Positions 35,230 through 46,880 of a DNA stretch of 64,000 nt are shown here, in pieces. A model generated the notes under the pieces. It was not told where the DNA came from. It made no database searches and worked only from the letters and a program-made list of their open reading frames with translations. Both the position numbers and the translations under genes were made by a program. Within the stretch, counting starts at the first letter, position 1, and every line of letters starts with the position of its first letter. Source of the stretch: Acorus gramineus (taxonomy: Eukaryota > Streptophyta > Magnoliopsida > Acorales > Acoraceae); contig CM060854.1 of NCBI GenBank assembly GCA_030737835.1, positions 21,103,524 through 21,167,523 of the forward strand, written 5' to 3'.

Positions 35230-38200
35230 TTACAGCCAGGGAGAATTATAAATTGGAGTGACAACAGTCTTTGTTTTCAGATACTTCTCCAGCCCCTGCA
35301 GCCCCCCATCCTTCCCAAAACCGCTCATCTTGACCCCTCCGAAAGGCGCATCGTTGTCGAAGGCAAAGTAACAGTTGATCCAGACAACACCGGCCCGTAC
35401 AGACCTCGAGACTCTGTTTGCCACGTCTATGTCCTTGGTCACGATCCCCGCCGCCAGTCCATATCTCGTGTTGTTCGCCTTCTCGATCGCCTCCTCGACC
35501 GTCCTGTGTCACCAAATGAGAAAAAATGAAGTCGTGACTTGAACTGTGTTGGCCAATGCAGCAACGGAAGCTCTAGTTAAGGCTCACTTGAACTTCATCA
35601 GGGACATCACTGGCCCGAATATCTCATCCTTCGCTATGCGCATGTCCTCCTGTGCAAGCACTATAGTTATTCAATTTTTGTAATAGCGAGCAGATATCTT
35701 GTTGTGTAATACTGGGTGTTACGAGTGTTATACCTTGACATCTGTAAATATTGTGGGTTCAATGTAGTATCCTTTCTCACCACACGCCTTGCCTCCGGTG
35801 AGTAGTGTAGCTCCATCTTCCTTGCCATAGTCTATGTACCTGAGGATTTTCTCAAATTGGTTCTTATCAACCTGCGGTAGTAGAAATGTATATGTAGTTT
35901 TTAGCCTTTGATAGTTGAAAATTGTCCACAATGGGACACTAATTCTATCACACTCTCACATACATGATGCCAAACATGTGAGATCGGCAGAAATTAGTTT
36001 GACCAAATCTGATGGGATGGAGTCTTGACTGAATCATAGAGTGTCGACTTTAGGTGTTTCATCTAATTTTTAGTATCATTGAGGATAAAAACCTGAGGGC
36101 CTTGGGAGACGAGCGGATCAAACGGATCTCCCACAATCTGACTCTTTGCTTTCTCTGCGGATTTCTTGACAAACTCATCATAGATCCCTTCTTGAACAAA
36201 AACTCGGGACCCCGCCACACAGATTTCTCCCTAAAAGATTCATCTCAACTTTAGTAAATATGTACCTATGTGACAGGATGAAATTATGGAAGATTTACTG
36301 GGATTACCTTGTTGTAAAATATGGCCGTGTGGGCGAGATCAACAGCCTTGTCGACATCAGCATCATCAAAGATTATGAGAGGCGACTTCCCTCCAAGTTC
36401 CAGTGAGACTGCTTTCAAATTGCTGTTTGCAGCTGCTATCATTACCTGTCGCCCTACTTCAGTCGATCCCGTAAAGCTAATTTAAATAAATTAGAGATGT
36501 GTGGTGATTTATTACCTTGACTTTAAAAAAATATCAAGTACATTATGCACAGTACATTTAAAATCAGATGGAGTGCATTTAGTAATTGTTAGTGGTGTTG
36601 CTCACCTTGTCAACATCCATGTGAGAGCATAGGGCAGCTCCAGCAGTGGGTCCAAAGCCAGTGACAACATTGAGCACTCCATCCGGAATTCCTGCCTGCA
36701 AGTTTTGAAAGAGACCAACCACTTGATAAATAATTGTAAATATTCGACAAAGGTTCCATTCATTCGAGTATAATAAAGCATGGGGACAATCAAATTGATT
36801 TTAGATGAATTATGATCATTAATATAAGAATAGACGATAGCGATAATTAGTAACCATCCAAAGCAAATGTATACTAGGATTATCCTAAAGATATTAAAGG
36901 AGCCGGCCAATAAGTAGATGTTGATAAGTACTTTAGAGTACTTTGTGACTCTGAGTGTGTTGTCAAAACAGGATTGAAAACAAAATGCACTTAAAATAGT
37001 TTTTCAGAAAGCACTCTTTTACTGTTTTTTGCGTTTTTCGATTTGGTCAAAATCTTGGACTGTTGAGGGCATTTGGAAAAAATTTTGAATCAAGTATGAT
37101 TCATACTTAACCAGAATCTCCAAAAGTTGTCCAAACTTGTTTTCCCACATTTCCTATGCCTCATATGTCATATCTAAAGGAAAAATAAGTGAACCATATC
37201 CACTATAAACAATTCATTCAATGTGCATAACCGAAGGAGAAAAAAACACACACCATTTTCGCCAGTTGCACAATGAAGAGGGCAGAGAGCGGGGTCTGCT
37301 CGGCGGGCTTGACGACAATGGTGCAACCCACGGCTAAGGCCGGGCTGACCTTGGAGCAGAACATCGTTGCAGGAACGTTCCAAGGTATGATGATCCCCAC
37401 GACTCCGACCGGCTCTTTTAGCGTGTAAGCTTGGAATTGGCGCGACATCTTTAGCGTCTCACCGTGGATCTTGTCCGCGAAGCCTGCATTGTAACGCAGC
37501 ATTCTCGCGCAGGTAGGGATGTCGATGTATATTCCATTGGTTAACAGCTTCCCTGCTTCGAGGCTGTCTAACTTCGCGAGTTCTTCAACATTCTCGTCTA
37601 TCAAGTCCGCGAATTTCAACATTATTCTTCCTCTCTCCTGAACATTAAGAAAAAAAAAATTTGCATATGATCAAACATTTGAGAAAGTGTATGCCTTTTT
37701 TGGAATCTTTCAAAAAAAAAAATAAAAAAATCTCAATCAGCTTTTTCATAAAAAGGTTTTTTTTTTCTAAGTTTTAACACAAAAACCTAAAAACTAAAAT
37801 AATTGAAGCTCAAAAATGCATGTTGAGATTCGGTTATCTGAAAAACTAATTTTGTAAAAGGAGAATAAGTGCATAGCACTAAATTATAATGTAAGAGCCA
37901 CACAAGAACATCTCGTCTTCTTATGCATTGGTAACTATAAACTATATATATCATCTCGTCTTCTTAGGTCTCTTGTTTGTTTCCGTAATAAAAAAATGTG
38001 GAATGTTCGTTTAGAATAGATTAACTGTAATAATTTATCATTCATAACTTAAAATAAATAGAGGAGGTATAGTTTATGCATATTTATTCTTTCAAAATTA
38101 TAACTATTTCCTAATAAAAGAAGTATAGAAGGCAAATTTATCTAAACAAAGAAGGTATAGCAACCAAATAAAAAATCATTTATTGTTTATAGTAAATAAC

Positions 38201-41200
38201 AAGAAAAAAAAAAAAATGGCAGGATCACATGAATCATGGGATTTTCAAAGAAACATACAGAACCAGACATGCGAGGCCACTTCCCATGGTCGAAAGCCTG
38301 GCGAGCGGCCTTCACTGCAAGATCGATGTCATCCTTGTCACCCTCAGCAACCCTCGCGATGACCTCTCCTGTTCTAGGATCAAACGTCTCGAACGTTTTA
38401 CCTAGATACATACACATAATTATGTGAGATTTGGAAAATAAAATAATTATGCATTGAGTAAAGATTCAATAAATCAATCCACAAAGAGTTGGCTCTTTGA
38501 TTAGAGCCATTGGTTTTCTTCCCATAGGTTTTATTGCATAATGCTCATTGATACCAACATGATGAAATAGCAACATCTTAATGATGTTATCTTTATATTC
38601 TTGTTACATTAATGTTATAATATTATTAAAATTTTAAAAAAATGATCATCTTAATAGATACTAATCACATATCAACTCTAAAACAATTATAAAACATCCA
38701 ATATATTCATTTACTTTGAATTCAGATATGAAAAGATGGGAAAGAATGACTAATTAAGTTATCAATATCAATTATCTACATAATAATAAAGATTAAGCTA
38801 TTATTACAAACATAAATTTAAGATTATTTTAGTCATTTCTTTCCACTTGTAAGGAGAGTGAATTAGATTTTGGTTACAATAAATGTTTCAAAAAAATTAC
38901 ATGAACAAGATTTTAATGTTATTCAATCAGATACGTTATTTATAGTATAAAAACAACTTATTTTTAAGCTAATATATGCACAAAAAAAAAAAAAAAAACT
39001 TTATTAGTTGGGAAAAATTGGTATTGAAAAATCACCATACCTCCTATTATTGAAAAACATTCATATATATCCCTGCTGTGACCCCAAGTAACCAACACAT
39101 GGTTAACAATAACAAGAGATAAAACATTACCAAAATACCCCTTACACTAAATACCATTGATTTATCTCTCTCTCTCTCTCTCCCCATCTCAACGACTGAA
39201 ACATCCTCTTATCTCGCTCATTGGAGAAACACCAAGGACTGCTGCGCTTCTTTTCTTCCTCCACTGGACCACGTCTTCCTAAAGTGTGTGATGGGCTATC
39301 ATATGTAGTGAATATTAATTTAGTCCTAAATACACTATGCCCAAAAAAAAATCCATTCATGGTTTAAACATTTCAGCAAGCATATGACCCCCAACCAGTG
39401 CCCGAGCTCATTTAGGACTTCCATCAAGCAATTGACGTGCAATTGTGCAAATACAAGTCCACCTTACACACTTCCCGGATCTTCCTCGGTCGATGTTCTA
39501 GTTTCAGAAGGTCTTCCTAAAAGTAAGAATCTTCAAATCGCTTACTTCATGACTTCGATTTTGTGCTTCTCCAGGGTCGATTTTCACTGTTTTCGTTCCG
39601 TCGCAGAGTCACATATGTTTCCGATTTGAAGTCCTTTTTGAGTTTCATTGGTCATATTTTTCGATCTGAACGTGTGAAGCTGAAACATCCCATATGTTTC
39701 GCTCGTCTTCCGGAGGTGGTACCAGCTGGACACGTTCACGCGGAAGCACATCCCAATCGCGCTGTGTTATTTGACAAACCCCGACAGGCTCTGGAGGAGG
39801 TTCACGCGGTTGTCCTCGAATAAGCGCAGTGAAGAAGATATGAAAGTGAGGATGATAGTAGCAGAGGAGATGAGATTTGAAATTTATTTAAGTGTTAAAA
39901 GAGGTGATCGATCTTTTTTTCTTTTTTTTTTTAACCGTTGGGCATGAAAGGGAGAGGAGACAATTTAGGATAATTGAAGGCCAATTTTGTCTTAGAAAAA
40001 GGACTACAAGAGATTATATACATTCTATAGGGATTTATTTGAACATAAATTATATGAGCTCAGTTAAATACACATAATATTCTAATAATATTCCTTACAA
40101 ACTAACTGTGCATTGACCTAGGGACTAAATATGTTGACCATGGGCAGTTTCTAGGGAGGTATGGTGATTTTTTTTATTTTACATGATTTTCTGTGATTTT
40201 AGAAAGATTTGAGGGAGTTATATCGATTTTTCCCTTATTATTTTCATCATCTAGTAAAGAGTGATTAGGATGGGTTAATTTTTAATATTTGGAATTAACT
40301 TAAGACAAAAAAAACAAATTAGTCTAACCAAAAGCCAGCCCCAAGAAACCTCTACCAACATGATATATTTAACAAGGAAATAAAAACCAAAAAAATAAAG
40401 TTTGCCGAACCAACCAAAAAAAAAAAAAAAAAAAAGTGCCAAACCCTTTCAATCATACCACTCAGATGTCAATTCGGATTCATAAAATTTAATTTGAATG
40501 ATGAAAAAATAATAAAATTATATTTTTTTCTGACTAGTGAGTGTTTATGTCGGTGTGTGTATATTAAAAAAAATGAAAAAATCCAAATAACCCCCTTTAA
40601 ATTTCCTAAAATTCATATAACTCTATAACTTTTTATAAAGTCCATATAACCCACTGAAAAAATCTATATAAATCTAAATAACCCCCGAACATAATGATTT
40701 TACCCTTCTAGATATATTATACAACTCTATCTCGAGGGGTAAAATAATTATTTACAAAAAAAATTTTACATTTTAATACAATGTAAAGGGTTTTTGGAAT
40801 ATTATGTTTTTAACCATGGTTAACTAAACAGAATATTTTTAAAATAATCTTAATCCACCAATGAAAATTTAACTTAGGGGACTATTTGGTAACTCGAGGG
40901 GTAAAATGCTAACTTGCAAAACACTAAAGAAACATACGTTAATGCATAATACCTGAAAATATTTTATCACAATAAATACATCAAAGCACTTAAATTCATC
41001 TAATATTTGAATTCCGATGTTCTTTTCCTACCCTAATGAACTAAGATGTTGTATTTAATCTGATCATCTTCATGTCATTTTGGTTGAAATCAAATCCATT
41101 GTTACACCTTCAAGTTAGCAAACGTACATCATTAAGAAGAAAACGCAGCTCAAACTATATTAGAGATGCAATAATTAGTCAAACACTCAAATAGATCAAA

Positions 41201-43162
41201 CATCAACAAGTGTGTACTCCATGACAATATAAAAACCACATATATATTAATGTTATGCATTAATGTATATTTCTCTAATATTTTGTAAGTTAACATTTTT
41301 GCATGACATAATATGCATTTACAGATAATATTTATAGGAGTTACATTTTGTGTTATCCAAGTTACAGAAAATATATATGCACTTACATAAAGGAAATTAT
41401 GATTTTGTGAGACTGAGGGAATTAAAGGGATGAGGGTAGAAAAAAAAAATAAGGTGTTCGCTGCAGGGGTAAAAAAAAAAAAATTCAAAAGCTGGGGCAA
41501 AAAAAAATTTGAGGGTTGGCTGCAAGGTTATTTAGGCAATTCACCCCATTTTTTTTTATTCCAAATTTGGTCAAGTTGATTAGAGGGGTTAGGGATTTGT
41601 GTGGCTTTTGATAAAAAAAAATTTCAGATCTTTCCATTTTAGGTTTCACATGTTTTCTTACAATTTCATATATTTGTTATAATTTTCTTTTTGACATTTT
41701 TAACAAGGAATCTATATTTTTAGTTTATGTCATATTAATGTTATAACTATTTTTGTATTAAATTGAATCAAAATGCACATAATTTATTGTGTTTAGTAAT
41801 CTATTGAATACTAATAAAAGTAATACTCATACTACGTGACACATAAGGTTCGTATTGATTAATACGTGTTATTTGTGTTCTTTAACCCGCGCAAATAAAA
41901 TTTTACTAGTATATAATAAATACTTCTTGCATTCCGGCGAAATGAATTCCAATAATATAACAGATAAGAAAATTCATTTAATATGCAAAGATAGATAAAC
42001 AAAAAAATTCACTGTCCAAAATCTAATGTTGTCAAATAATAAGAAAATAAAAATTTTACCAAAAAAATAATAATAAGAAAATGAAATGATACATTCAAAC
42101 TGAGTGTGTAACCCGGAGTCATGATCATTTTGATTTTTTTAAAATAACTACTCGTTTAATAAAATATACTATTATAAATTATGAAATATATTTTTAGATA
42201 AATCGCTACATATTTGTATTCTGCACTAGTTAAATATATATTTGTACTGGTCGGGGATGGTCATCGGTTACAAACTTGGTATATCAACGCCCTTTTAAAT
42301 ATTTCAACTTTGAGTACAGATAAACTCAGTCTTTCAGTGTGTTTTACAGCCGTATACACTATATTGCACTATCATAGTTGGGCAAATCATTTCCTTAAAC
42401 TTTATGGGGGCATTTGGGTAAAGGGATAAGGGAAGAATAGGTGGGAATAAAGGAGAATAACAAAAAAAAGGTGTTTGGGTAGAGAGAATAAAGGGGTAAA
42501 GCTATGCAGAATTAGAAGAGAATAAGCTGGTATTTATATTCCAAATCCCCTCATGGGATTGTGTTATTCCTCCACTAATTTTAGGGGACTCACCTATCAA
42601 ATCACATGTCATCACATCAAATCACATGTCATCACCTCTTATACATCAATGGAGCCCATATGTCAAATCAACTTTTTATACTTTTTTTTACATTTTATTC
42701 TTCATCAACCAAACACTAAATTCTCTATTATTACGTTTTCCGACTAGAATAACTAAAAACACAATGAAACACAAAATCTCTTATTTCATTGATAAAGTTA
42801 ACAATTCTTGAAATATGTATAAATCCTATGATAGCTTATGTTTCTATCTAAATGGATCATATACGTTTCTTTTCCCGTTTTTGTAAATATAATATTGGTC
42901 ACGGGATGCATTTATTTATTTTTTGGAAAACTAAAACTAAAATAAAATAAAAAACCCAAAAACAATTCCTAAACCAAAAACTCTAAATCTCTCAACGCAT
43001 ACCAAAAAATTAAAAAAAAAACAGCCAATTTTTTTTCAAAAGAACCCATCAAAAGAAAGGGAAAGACAAACCTGAAACAGAGTCTACGAACCGGCCGTCG
43101 ATGAATAGTTTTGTGAACTTGATCTCCGGCGGCGCCGCCACTCCCTTGTACTCTGTCCCCAT
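35230..43162 (-). CDS. ALDH2C4: Aldehyde dehydrogenase, ALDH2C4 type, copy A (defective intron 4 acceptor)
   Basis: Nine exons: 43162-43072, 38401-38259, 37637-37254, 36695-36606, 36481-36308, 36230-36093, 35871-35734, 35649-35588 and 35503-35230. They total 1494 nt, or 497 residues, close to the roughly 500 of plant ALDH2C. There is no transit peptide, so the enzyme is cytosolic. It would oxidise coniferyl and sinapyl aldehydes to ferulate and sinapate with NAD(P), as ALDH2C4/REF1 does. Visible motifs are [11 protein letters not shown] and [13 protein letters not shown] (cofactor site), [16 protein letters not shown] (catalytic Glu), GEICVAGSR (catalytic Cys) and the family C-terminus YNSPWL. 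All frames are open, but intron 4 ends AA where copy B has AG. Exon 5 cannot be joined at a normal site, so the gene may be non-functional. Intron 1 (4.7 kb) holds transposons. Confidence 0.88.
36478..36486 (-). other. Mutated splice acceptor, ALDH-A intron 4
   Basis: The minus strand reads TTTATTTAA/ATTAGC where copy B (61913/61914) reads AAATCTAG/ATTAGT. The next AG downstream, five bases into the exon, gives CTT TAC GGG ATC GAC TGA, an early stop. The two nearest upstream AGs also lead to stops before exon 5 is read. Confidence 0.8.
39010..40234. mobile_element. Pack-MULE candidate, 1.2 kb
   Basis: Begins GGGAAAAATTGG and ends ATCGATTTTTCCC. Just inside both ends AAAAATCACCATACCTCC appears in inverted orientation (39028-39043 and about 40155-40175). 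The 9-bp flanks TTATTAGTT (39001-39009) and TTATTATTT (40235-40243) match at eight of nine positions, the size expected for Mutator-like elements. The centre (about 39380-39840) is GC-richer, gene-like DNA of unknown source. Confidence 0.62.
39380..39840. pseudogene. Captured gene-like segment, source unknown
   Basis: Higher GC and CG-rich codon-like text lies inside the Pack-MULE candidate. One plus-strand frame (39563-39823) is open, and minus-strand frames give [13 protein letters not shown] and [18 protein letters not shown] recognise none of them, so neither strand nor identity is assigned. Confidence 0.35.
40574..40890. repeat. MITE relative of 23262-23787
   Basis: GAAAAAATCCAAATAACCCC, CTATATAAATCTAAATA and a facing AACCATGGTTAACTAAACAGAATAT block repeat the arms of the 23262 element in the same order. 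The right end is degraded. Confidence 0.5.
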
Positions 43163-43205
43163 CTAGTAAGCTCTTCCGTGTGTCTGTGTGTGTCTGTGTG
43201 CGTGT

Positions 43206-43214
43206 TATATAGAG
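43206..43214 (-). promoter_or_regulatory. TATA box of ALDH-A
   Basis: Minus-strand CTCTATATAACACG lies about 45 bp upstream of the start codon, followed by a CA-rich leader. Confidence 0.55.
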
Positions 43215-43579
43215 AGGGAGAGTTCTGTCGATTTGTCCGTAAACGTGCCACGTTTTCCTTCTCCCTTCCATTATTTGTCAATTTTTTAGTCCCACCAAGC
43301 ATGGAAGATTGAAATGGTGGGTATGCCTGAACCAGTTTTCTATGGTGTATATGTGCTCACCCCAGTCACTTTGTTCTTCACGCCCTTATAGCTTAGGTAT
43401 ATATGTGTAGTTTTTTATACCTTTTTAATGATTTATATGTATATATATATTTGTACGCACATGCCCCTGAAGGGGCTACAAAGTCTAAACATACATGCAT
43501 GCTCTTATTAACTAGTAGTACGAGAACTAATATTACATAGCCAAACTAAAGGGGGGACCAAAAGCTCACACAAAACCTT
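43215..43579 (-). promoter_or_regulatory. Remaining ALDH-A promoter segment
   Basis: Only about 365 bp of native sequence lies between the TATA region and the 5' LTR of the Copia element at 43580. The original upstream DNA resumes after 47575. Confidence 0.5.
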
Positions 43580-44186
43580 GTTGGGTTTTGTGGGCCCATA
43601 TGAGGTCCAGCCCAATTGAGGGCTTGAGAAGCCCATGTGAAACAAATGCATGTGTTCATGCATGTACACGTGCTTATAAGCACATGGGGTTTAATAAGGC
43701 CCTAATAAGAGTTTCCTCTTCGTCACGTCAAACAACAATGCAGTGAGGTATTCCGCGGCGGCTGTTTGGTGCGCAACAGTGAAGAGAGAGAGAAGAGAGA
43801 GGAGAGAGAGAAGAAAAGATGTTTCTTCTTCAGATACCTTTGTACGTATTCTGATCTACATCGAGGTTGTGTTCTCCATATTATTTGAAAGATTATTTAG
43901 GGTTTATTGAGGTAACCATGTATCCCTCTTTTATCTTCTATTCCTTAAGTTTTGGACAAAACTTGAAAGGACATTTATTCTCATTATATTTTGATATAGT
44001 GGATTGTTGTTGGATTGCCCCGTGGATGTAGGCTTACGCCGAACCACATTAAATTGGGTGTTTCTTATGGTTTGCTTGCTTTAATATTTTTTTGATTGTG
44101 TCGGTGATTGATTTGGGCTTCGTATAATTTATTTCACGATTATTATTATTTATTTCGCACAAATAAAATTGTTAAAAATCCCAACA
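43580..44186 (+). repeat. Copia 1 5' LTR
   Basis: 607 bp, TG...CA, inverted termini TGTTGGG/CCCAACA. Confidence 0.93.
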
Positions 44187-44188
44187 AG

Positions 44189-44200
44189 TGGTATCAGAGC
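44189..44200 (+). other. Copia 1 primer-binding site
   Basis: TGGTATCAGAGC, complementary to the 3' end of plant initiator methionine tRNA. Confidence 0.95.
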
Positions 44201-44229
44201 AAGGTTGAATTTATTTGTGTGAGATAGCC

Positions 44230-44985
44230 ATGGAGAATTCCATCGGTAAGATGATTGATTTGAATAGTTCCAATTGGTTGATGTGGAAGCTCAAGATGGA
44301 GGACATCCTTTACTGTAAGGATTTGTTTGAACCAATTGAAGGAGATAAAAGCAAACCAGAAAAAATAACAAAAGTAGACTGAACTAAGATGAATAGAAAA
44401 TGTGTTGCCAATATTCGACAATGGATTGATCCCAACATATTCCATCACATTGCGAATGAGACGAACGCACACTCTTTAGGGAAAACGCTTCAGTCTTTGT
44501 ATGAGAAAAAGACTGCGGGGAATAAATCGTTTTTAATCAGGAAACTCGTAAATTTAAAGTTCAAAGGTGACAGTGTTGCAGAGCACCTATGTGAGTTTCA
44601 GAGTTTGGTGAATCAGTTGACTAATATGAAGATGACTTTGGATGATGAGTTACATGCACTACTACTTTAGGGATATTTGCCAGACAGTTGGGAGATGTTG
44701 GTCGTCGCATTGAGTAATTCTGCTCCAGATGGTGTGTTGTCTATGAGTACAGTTACGAGCTGCTTGTTGAATGAAAAAACAAGAAGAAAATCAGCAGGTA
44801 CAGATGATGCACAAGCACTTGTCACAGATAACAAGGGGAGGAGCAATGGTCGAGAACAAGAAGGTCATGGTAGGTACAAAAGCAAGGCAAGGTCTGAAGA
44901 AAACGAGTGCTACCATTGCGGTAAAGCTGGTCACTTCAAGAGGAATTGTCGAATTTGGAAAAGAGAACAGAATAAGGAAAATTAA
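44230..44985 (+). pseudogene. Copia 1 gag
   Basis: A single frame from the ATG at 44230 (NSSNWLMWKLKMEDILY) runs through the Copia gag core (DSVAEHLCEFQSLVNQLTNM) to the zinc knuckle CYHCGKAGHFKRNC at about 44911-44952. In-frame stops at 44380 and 44668 break it, and TAA at 44983 separates it from pol. Confidence 0.9.
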
Positions 44986-45015
44986 AAGAAGAAGAAAGAT
45001 GATGACAAGAACATC

Positions 45016-46494
45016 GTGGCGACTGCATATACGGATGAGTTTGTGGCTCTCTCTTTCGGAGAGGAAAAATGCCCGCATGTTGTAGATCAGAATATTGAGT
45101 GGATAGTTGATACGGGAGCGTCTTACCATGCGACTCCTAAGATGGATTTCTTTACTTCGTACAGGGCAAGAGACTTTGGCATTGTGAAGATAGGAAATAC
45201 TAGTCACTCAAAGATTGCAGGAATTGGTGATGTGTGTATACGCACTGATGTAGGACACACATTGACTTTGAAAGATGTTCGTCATGTTCCTGATTTGCGC
45301 CTCAATATGCTTTATGGGATCACTTTGGATCGCCAAGGATTTGAGAATCACTTCGGCAATGGAAAATGGAAGCTCACCAAGGGTTCGCTAGTCGTCGCTA
45401 GAGGACAGGCATGCTGTACTTCGTACAAGACAAAGGTAAAAGTGTGCAATGATAGAATGAATGCAGTTGAAGAGGATTCGTCTCCGGATTTATGGCATAG
45501 GCGGCTTGGTCACATAAGCGAGAAGGAGCTACAAGTTATGGTAAAGAAGTCTCACATTCCCTTTACCAATGGTATGTCTTTTAGCTCTTGTGATTACTGT
45601 TTGATTGAAAAGCATCATAGAGTTTCTTTCGATAGATGTTTGAAAAAGAAGTCTAATATTTTGGACTTGATTCACTATGACGTTTATGGTCCGTTTGAGG
45701 TTGAATCGCTTGGTGGCAATAGGTATTTTGTTACATTTGTTGATGATTCATCTAGGAAAGTGTGGGTTTACTTGTTACAAACGAAGGATCAGGTGTTTGA
45801 GCACTTGCAACACTTTCATGCCATGGTGGAACAGGAGATAGGAAAACGGTTGAAGTCACTACGGATCGTTAATGAGGAGAGTACAGTTCGAGGAGGTTCA
45901 GTGATTATTGCTCATGTCACAGTATTTGACACGAAAGGACTGAGCCCGGTACTCTACAACACAATGGTGTCGCAGAACAGATGAATCGCACTATTGTTGA
46001 GAAAGTCGAATGTGTATTGAAGAAGGCTATATTGCCTGAAACCTTCTAGGATGAAGCTGTTTCGACTACCTGCTATTTGATAAACATGTCACCATCAGTT
46101 CCTTTGGATGTGGAGATTCTAGAGGAGGTTTGGTCTAGGAATGAGGTTTCGTATTTGCATCTGAAGGTCTTTGGATGTAAAGCTATGGCGCTCGTACCCA
46201 AGACAGAAGCTTGATGAAGCAGTCTCATGTATCTTCGTTGGTTATGGAAATGAAGAGTTCGACTATAGGCTATGGGATCCAGAAAAGGAGAGGATTGTTC
46301 GGCACAGGGATGTGGTCTTCTACGAAAACCAGACTATTGAAGATTTCGATGGGGTTCCGAAATCAGTTGGTGGTGTTGCAGATTTGACACCAATTCCTTC
46401 TCCGATTCAGCCGGCTACAGATGGGGAGAAGATGATAAATGACGAATTTGATAAGGTGCCAGAGATACCTGACATTGATAAAGATTCAGAATAG
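45016..46494 (+). pseudogene. Copia 1 protease and integrase
   Basis: The same frame continues with WIVDTGASYHATPKM (aspartic protease), LWHRRLGHIS (GAG-pre-integrase) and HYDVYGPFEVES...FVDDSSRK (integrase core Asp residues). The frame is lost near 45900, so the catalytic Glu region is corrupted. The integrase C-terminal part returns in the original frame as CIFVGYGNEEFDYRLWDPEK (46171-46494) and DVVFYENQTIEDFD. Reverse transcriptase should follow but is absent. Confidence 0.88.
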
Positions 46495-46534
46495 GAAGCT
46501 CTTGAGCAGAGGGAGCAGTGCCATCGGTTAGTGA

Positions 46535-46690
46535 CTGAGATTCCGGTGAAGAAGTCATCGAGAGAGTCAAAGATAGAGATCCCAATGAAGAAGTCATCAA
46601 GAGAGTCAGAGACTACATAGATTCCGATGAAGAGGTCATCGAGAGAGTCAGCGACTACAAAGATGATGAAGATATCATCGAGTGAGTATA
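46535..46690. repeat. Degenerate tandem repeat replacing the RT region
   Basis: The word AAGAAGTCATCGAGAGAGTCA or a close variant recurs about four times at 45-60 bp spacing, each preceded by GATTCCGATGAAG-like text. It fills the place between integrase and the purine tract. Confidence 0.65.
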
Positions 46691-46880
46691 GACCATTATT
46701 GAGTTACCCTACCTTTGAGGATATCTTTTTTTACTGAAGAGGGGGAGGCAAAAAGTTTTCCAGGGACACAATCTGATGAAGAACAGGATGAGTTCGAGCT
46801 TTGCGAAAAGCTGGATAGTATGAACACCAGGTGAGGAGTCGTAGGCCGGGTTCCTCCCTCATTGGGCTAGAGGGGGAGAT

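Larger units (their letters stand above)
38402..43071 (-). other. ALDH-A intron 1, transposon-rich
   Basis: 4.7 kb with a GT donor at 43071 and a CTAG acceptor at 38402. It contains the Pack-MULE candidate 39010-40234, a MITE relative at 40574-40890, poly(A) runs and otherwise unrecognised AT-rich DNA. Confidence 0.75.

Noticed and set aside
35246-35529. Open frames overlapping ALDH-A exon 9 in other frames and on the plus strand
   Set aside because: Shadows of a GC-rich, conserved exon; identical shadows occur in copy B.
40405-40445. Third tiny poly(A) insertion with target duplication
   Set aside because: The candidate flanks TGCCGAACC and TGCCAAACC are short and imperfect, so chance is likely.
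44791-45207. 138-codon frame antisense to Copia 1 gag
   Set aside because: Mirror of the gag zinc-knuckle and protease region.
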